In this document: positions 60,301 to 64,000 of the stretch, piece after piece
Numbering within the stretch: position 1 is the stretch's first letter
Layout: each line of letters starts with the position of its first letter
Assembly (NCBI GenBank): GCA_963682025.1
Contig: OY821520.1
Span: forward strand, 138,268,738 to 138,332,737
DNA from: Cordilura impudica
Lineage: Eukaryota; Arthropoda; Insecta; Diptera; Scathophagidae
Reading direction: 5' to 3'
DNA: 64,000 nucleotides
Translations under genes and position numbers: made by a program
The notes under the pieces: model-generated
Seen by the model: the letters and a program-made list of their open reading frames with translations, nothing else
Told to the model about the DNA's origin: nothing
The model's database searches: none

Positions 60301-60570
60301 TGTTGCTTTGTTTTCGTTTTTATAAATAACACTACGATACATCATTCTGATTTTTCTTCTCGAAGATTGCGGACGTTTTTTTGAAAAAGGCCTATTGCAT
60401 TTGAATGAAGCAAATATAAAATTTATATTTTTTTTGTGAATCATAAACAAGACTTGCTTAGTTTGTGGTGCGTGAATGTTAAAAAACGAAGGTGTATTTT
60501 TAACAAACAAGGATTAAGTATAACAAAAGCTCAGGCATATTTGACTTGAAAAATTTAAACCAAGAGACAG
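60300..60570 (+). other. Probable 5' UTR exon of plus-strand gene
   Basis: A strong donor CAAGAGACAG|GTAAGT lies at 60570/60571 and the next acceptor is at 62492. No ATG-led frame crosses the junction usefully. The exon start is unknown, and the lower bound here is a guess. Confidence 0.4.
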
Positions 60571-60800
60571 GTAAGTTTTTTTTTGCAATTTATTTTTAAA
60601 AAATATTTTGTTCAGCTATATTTATAAAATTATTAACGTTGTGCGTCCTTGTGACATTTTTACTTTTCTATTTCAATAAAAATGTTTTGTAATTTTACTT
60701 GCCCACTTCCCATACATATATTTGTACATATTTTTTTTATATACATATGTATTCCGCTAATGCACTGCGCAGTTTACGTTTTATATTTTGTTTAGTTTGT

Positions 60801-61141
60801 ATACCCTCTACCTACCACTACGTGGTCAGGGTATAATGACTTTGTGCTGATGTTTGTAACTACCAAAAATTTGTGATAATATTGCACAGATCTTTCTTTT
60901 TATATATCTTTGGTTTTTATATATTTTTGGAAAAAAATGAGGGACCTTACCAAATATGGTCAGGATTGGTCCATTTTTCGACCAGTCCCATATAAATATA
61001 GCATCCGATATGAACTTTTTCATATCTGCAGCCAAAAAAATTAATAAAAATGCTACTCAAATTTGGTTTTATTTCCATTTTTTTTTCCGAAGAGATAGGG
61101 TCTCTAAACCAGTCTAGACCGACTAACTTTCTTACTTGTTT
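60801..61141 (-). mobile_element. Palindrome-tagged dispersed repeat P, shortened copy 5
   Basis: Both ends are kept (ATACCCTCTACC and CCGACTAACTTTCTTACTTG) but about 430 internal bases are gone, including the GACG tract, and half of the palindrome is lost. Confidence 0.85.
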
Positions 61142-62492
61142 TTTCTTTGTATGTTATACCTTAATCAAACAATCGTGCTGAATGTAATTCAGTGCTGTGT
61201 AAGGGAAAGATGCAATTCTATTGTACAATTTAAATTACCGTCAAGAAGCTATAGTGGTGCTAATTTGGTTGCTTTACTCGATACTTTTCATTTGATATCA
61301 CTAATTTTATTATTATTTTAAATGCTTTGAGACAATTTTTTTTAATTCAATTTTTTCATCAAAGTTGTTTTCTAAGATGAAATTTAAAATTAACGGACGG
61401 AGCAAGTTTCCTTTAATGTGAATTAAACAAATTTTTTTAAGGTTGGTTTTGTACTTTCAAAGTCCAGATTTTGGTTTTGGTATATTTTCGCAATTTTCAG
61501 TCGGATAAAAACCAAATATATATTGTTGGAAATCTCATGGAAGTGGGCGTCCCATGGAATAAGAATCCATTAAGCCATTGAGGACCAATTTAAGATTTTC
61601 AGGTTCCTTTTCTAAATGTTAGAAATTCATTTGGAATTGATTTATGAAGACCAATTTAGGTCTTCAATGAGTTAATGCATCTAGTTGGCTAATTTTTCAA
61701 CGATATATGTATATATTGATTCCATCGGACCATAAATTGACAAGATATGGCGAAATCAACACAAGTTGCGGACGTAAACAAAACTAACGACATTTTGTAT
61801 CTGGATTCTGATCAAAATTAGAACTTATTTTTGATGTGTAGAATCCAAAAATACCTTTGAAAATGTTATATAAAGTCAAGATTTTAAGATATTCTACCCT
61901 CAAACTGTATTAAATGTCCTTGTTCGGCATTTTATGAAAATAATAGCTTCGCATTCAGGATGATGTTCGTTAATTTGGCGAACAGATTAAGATTCCTGAT
62001 AATTTTTTGAGCAATTTTTATTTACAACTACAAAAATATATTTGAAAAACTAAACTTAAAAATTATGTTATATAATTTAAAAATACGTACCCATGTACAT
62101 GTTTCTTTGTGGCAATGTAGCATAGTCTTCAATCCTCTGGAAGGTAAATACAAATTGGGCAAATAATATTACAAAGGGATAATATTTTCGATTTCATAAC
62201 GTATGTAAATATGTCAAATGAATTATTGCAAAGTCTTTTATCTACAATTAAGTCATATTTTGGCCATATCTTGGTTATTTTTCTAGCAATATTGCGCAAT
62301 TAGTTCAAAATTTATATAAATAAAAGTTAATTCAATATTCCAAAAAGTCATTAAACAAAGGAATTCAATACAATGTATCATTGTTTCACTTTTCAGATTA
62401 TATTTAACAATTTAATATATACAACGCTCACTGTGTTGTTTTTTTGTGTTTTGGTCATAACAACAATTTCAATAAGTTTTCTTTGTTACAGA
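61142..62492. other. First intron of plus-strand gene
   Basis: AT-rich, without recognised elements after the P copy. It ends in TTTTCTTTGTTACAG, a good acceptor. Confidence 0.45.
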
Positions 62493-62612
62493 TGAAATTG
62501 CATTAGAATTACAAAAGCCGAGGTGTATGCAACACGAAGAGAATAATATATTTAAATTAATTTTTTTTACAAAGAAGACAATTATAAAAGCAAACTTCGC
62601 AAACACAACAAA

Positions 62613-62635
62613 ATGCCAGCTGATTCAATTTCAAG
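62613..62635 (+). CDS. Unknown gene, first coding exon
   Basis: The exon starts after CAG at 62492. Its first ATG with an open frame into the next exon is at 62613, in AACAAAATG context, and gives MPADSIS before donor AAG|GTATGT in phase 2. The 120 bases before it are 5' UTR with stops. Confidence 0.55.
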
Positions 62636-63042
62636 GTATGTTGAAAGGGGGGGTAATCACGCTTTAGTTAGTGTGGTATTTCAGAGTTAATGGTGGCTGT
62701 GTTATACATATCTTCCTCTGTACGAATCAATCTAGAATAAATACCTACGTATTTCAGTACTTTCGTTCTTACAATGAAAACAATTTAGAGCTCAACATTT
62801 TATTTAATATGTAAATTAAAATTTTAAAAGTTTAATTACATTTAAAAACTATTTACTAATGTTTTTACCATTGCTGTAATTTTTTTTTTTTTTATTGATT
62901 TTAATTGTTAAATTTAATAGTGAATAAAACAACTTTACTTATTAAAGAATATAATATGTAAACAAGTATTCAAATATAGGTATATAAAATCGAAAATACT
63001 GGTTCCATCAAACTATTGTACGATATCATGTTTTCATTTTAG

Positions 63043-63153
63043 AATGAATGGAGCCTCTGGTAGTCATGAAAATGACATACCCGAAAATGTTCTGGGATCT
63101 TCTCCGGGATCAACAAGTTTGCGAACTCGTACAGACAGTGAAAGTTCAGATAA
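63043..63153 (+). CDS. Unknown gene, second coding exon
   Basis: The acceptor CATTTTAG supplies the base that completes an Arg codon. The frame reads MNGASGSHENDIPENV and GSSPGSTSLRTRTDSESSD, then donor GTATGT in phase 2. A Ser/Asp-rich, probably disordered N-terminus. I do not recognise the protein. Strand, phase and splice sites agree with the previous exon. The gene continues beyond the window. Confidence 0.6.
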
Positions 63154-63165
63154 GTATGTATTATT

Positions 63166-64000
63166 CTTTATTATTATTATTATTATTATTTAATTTATTA
63201 GTAGTATTTAAAATACTTTCCATTTCTCTGAAGATGTTTTACAAATAAATATAAATATCCTAAGGATCTATTGCATATTATTTCTTACATATCTAACAAT
63301 ATTTCTTTTAAAAACATTAAAATTTCTCTCATTTTTAATATAAATTGGTAGGCTATTATATATTTGAAGTCCTTTAAAAAATAGGGATTTTTGCATCGCA
63401 CTTGTTGTTACTCTCATCAGTCTGAAATTACCCGTATTTCTAAGGCCATATGGCTGTATTTCCCCAACGTATGTTAACTGCTCCATTAAATATTCCGGTG
63501 CATTTTCCAATTTCATTTTTTGTATAAAGTTTATCGTGTTTAATTCCAGTCTTTGTCGAATGTTGAGCCATTTTAATGTATCTAGCATGTGTTGTATTGG
63601 TGTATATTTGTTGCATCTTAATATTGTACGCATTGCTTTATTTTGTAACTTTTGTAATCTATCCAATTGTGTTTTATTGCAGCATGTATATAAAATTGTT
63701 GAACCAAACTCAAAATGTGGTTTTATCACTGTGTTATATATATTTATAGCTGTTATTATTGAAACTTTGTTCCTTATTCTTTTAAAAAATCCAATTTTCT
63801 TGCCGATTTTTTTACATATAAATTCTATATGTTTTTTTAGTTTTAATTCTTTATCTATTATAAACCCAAGATATTTTATACTATCGACTTTTTCTATTAT
63901 TTCGTTATTTATTTTAAATACTGATTCGCTTTTCATGTTAATTTCCATTAGTTTTGTTTTATTCTCATTTAGTTTTAGTTTATTCATTTTTAACCAGTTA
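63166..64000 (-). pseudogene. LINE 3' end with (TAA)n tail, runs off the edge
   Basis: 63987-63268 is open for 239 codons, continuing upstream past the window. It reads NKLKLNENKTKLMEI, VDSIKYLGFIIDKELKLKKH, the post-RT region of Jockey/CR1-type ORF2, then LRNTGNFRLMR and ends RYVRNNMQ-stop. The 3' UTR is about 80 bases and the TAA-rich tail is at 63166-63190. No stop interrupts the visible part, so it may belong to a recently active copy. Confidence 0.8.

Noticed and set aside
60115..60510. 131-codon minus-strand frame
   Set aside because: It overlaps the probable 5' UTR exon of the plus-strand gene on the opposite strand, is Lys/Asn/Ser-rich, and shows no motif or splice signal.

Overview
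The window looks like nuclear DNA of a higher (probably calyptrate-type) fly. It is very AT-rich, has short spliceosomal introns of about 60 bp, and is packed with dipteran transposon families. Its one clearly recognisable host gene is the ortholog of Drosophila nod, the kinesin-10 chromokinesin. The assignment to a fly is inferred from gene content; the species cannot be read from the sequence.

The backbone is nod on the minus strand. The start codon is at 58013-58011 and the stop at 7471-7469, so the coding span is about 50.5 kb. I reconstructed nine exons: 58013-57903, 57841-57653, 57592-57385, 47073-46687, 46564-46410, 24046-23876, 16376-16106, 16038-15446 and 7649-7469. Splice sites are canonical and reading phases agree at every junction except one. 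The step from 46410 to 24046 goes from phase 0 to phase 2, so an exon of length 3n+2 is missing from my model. The protein has an N-terminal kinesin motor (P-loop, switch I and switch II) and a C-terminal helix-hairpin-helix tail whose last part lies alone in the distal exon at 7.5 kb. Most of the length is four large introns filled with mobile elements.

Layout from left to right. 1-7.4 kb, downstream of nod: a T-rich satellite, mariner and LINE relics, and a 1.7-kb long-inverted-repeat element. 7.65-15.4 kb, last intron: a palindrome-bearing repeat (P1), Tc1, a Harbinger-like MITE, a LINE tail, a second long-inverted-repeat element carrying a SINE-like insert, and a ~690-bp palindrome. 16.4-23.9 kb: an inverted pair of another repeat flanking R1-like LINE pieces. 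24.0-46.4 kb: a LINE split by a hAT element, a gypsy-like element inserted in the integrase gene of another gypsy-like element, a head-to-head pair of the palindrome repeat inside a TIR element, a pogo transposase, a Helitron and an ecdysteroid-kinase-like pseudogene. 47.1-57.4 kb: mariner, two LINEs and a Harbinger-like element.

Right of nod, 58-64 kb: a divergently transcribed plus-strand gene begins (5' UTR exon ending near 60570, coding exons 62613-62635 and 63043-63153). Its identity is unknown to me, and a LINE sits 12 bp past its second coding exon.

The strongest themes are extreme intron expansion of a compact chromokinesin gene, datable nested insertions, and at least three long inverted repeats inside nod introns that would give the primary transcript long double-stranded hairpins.
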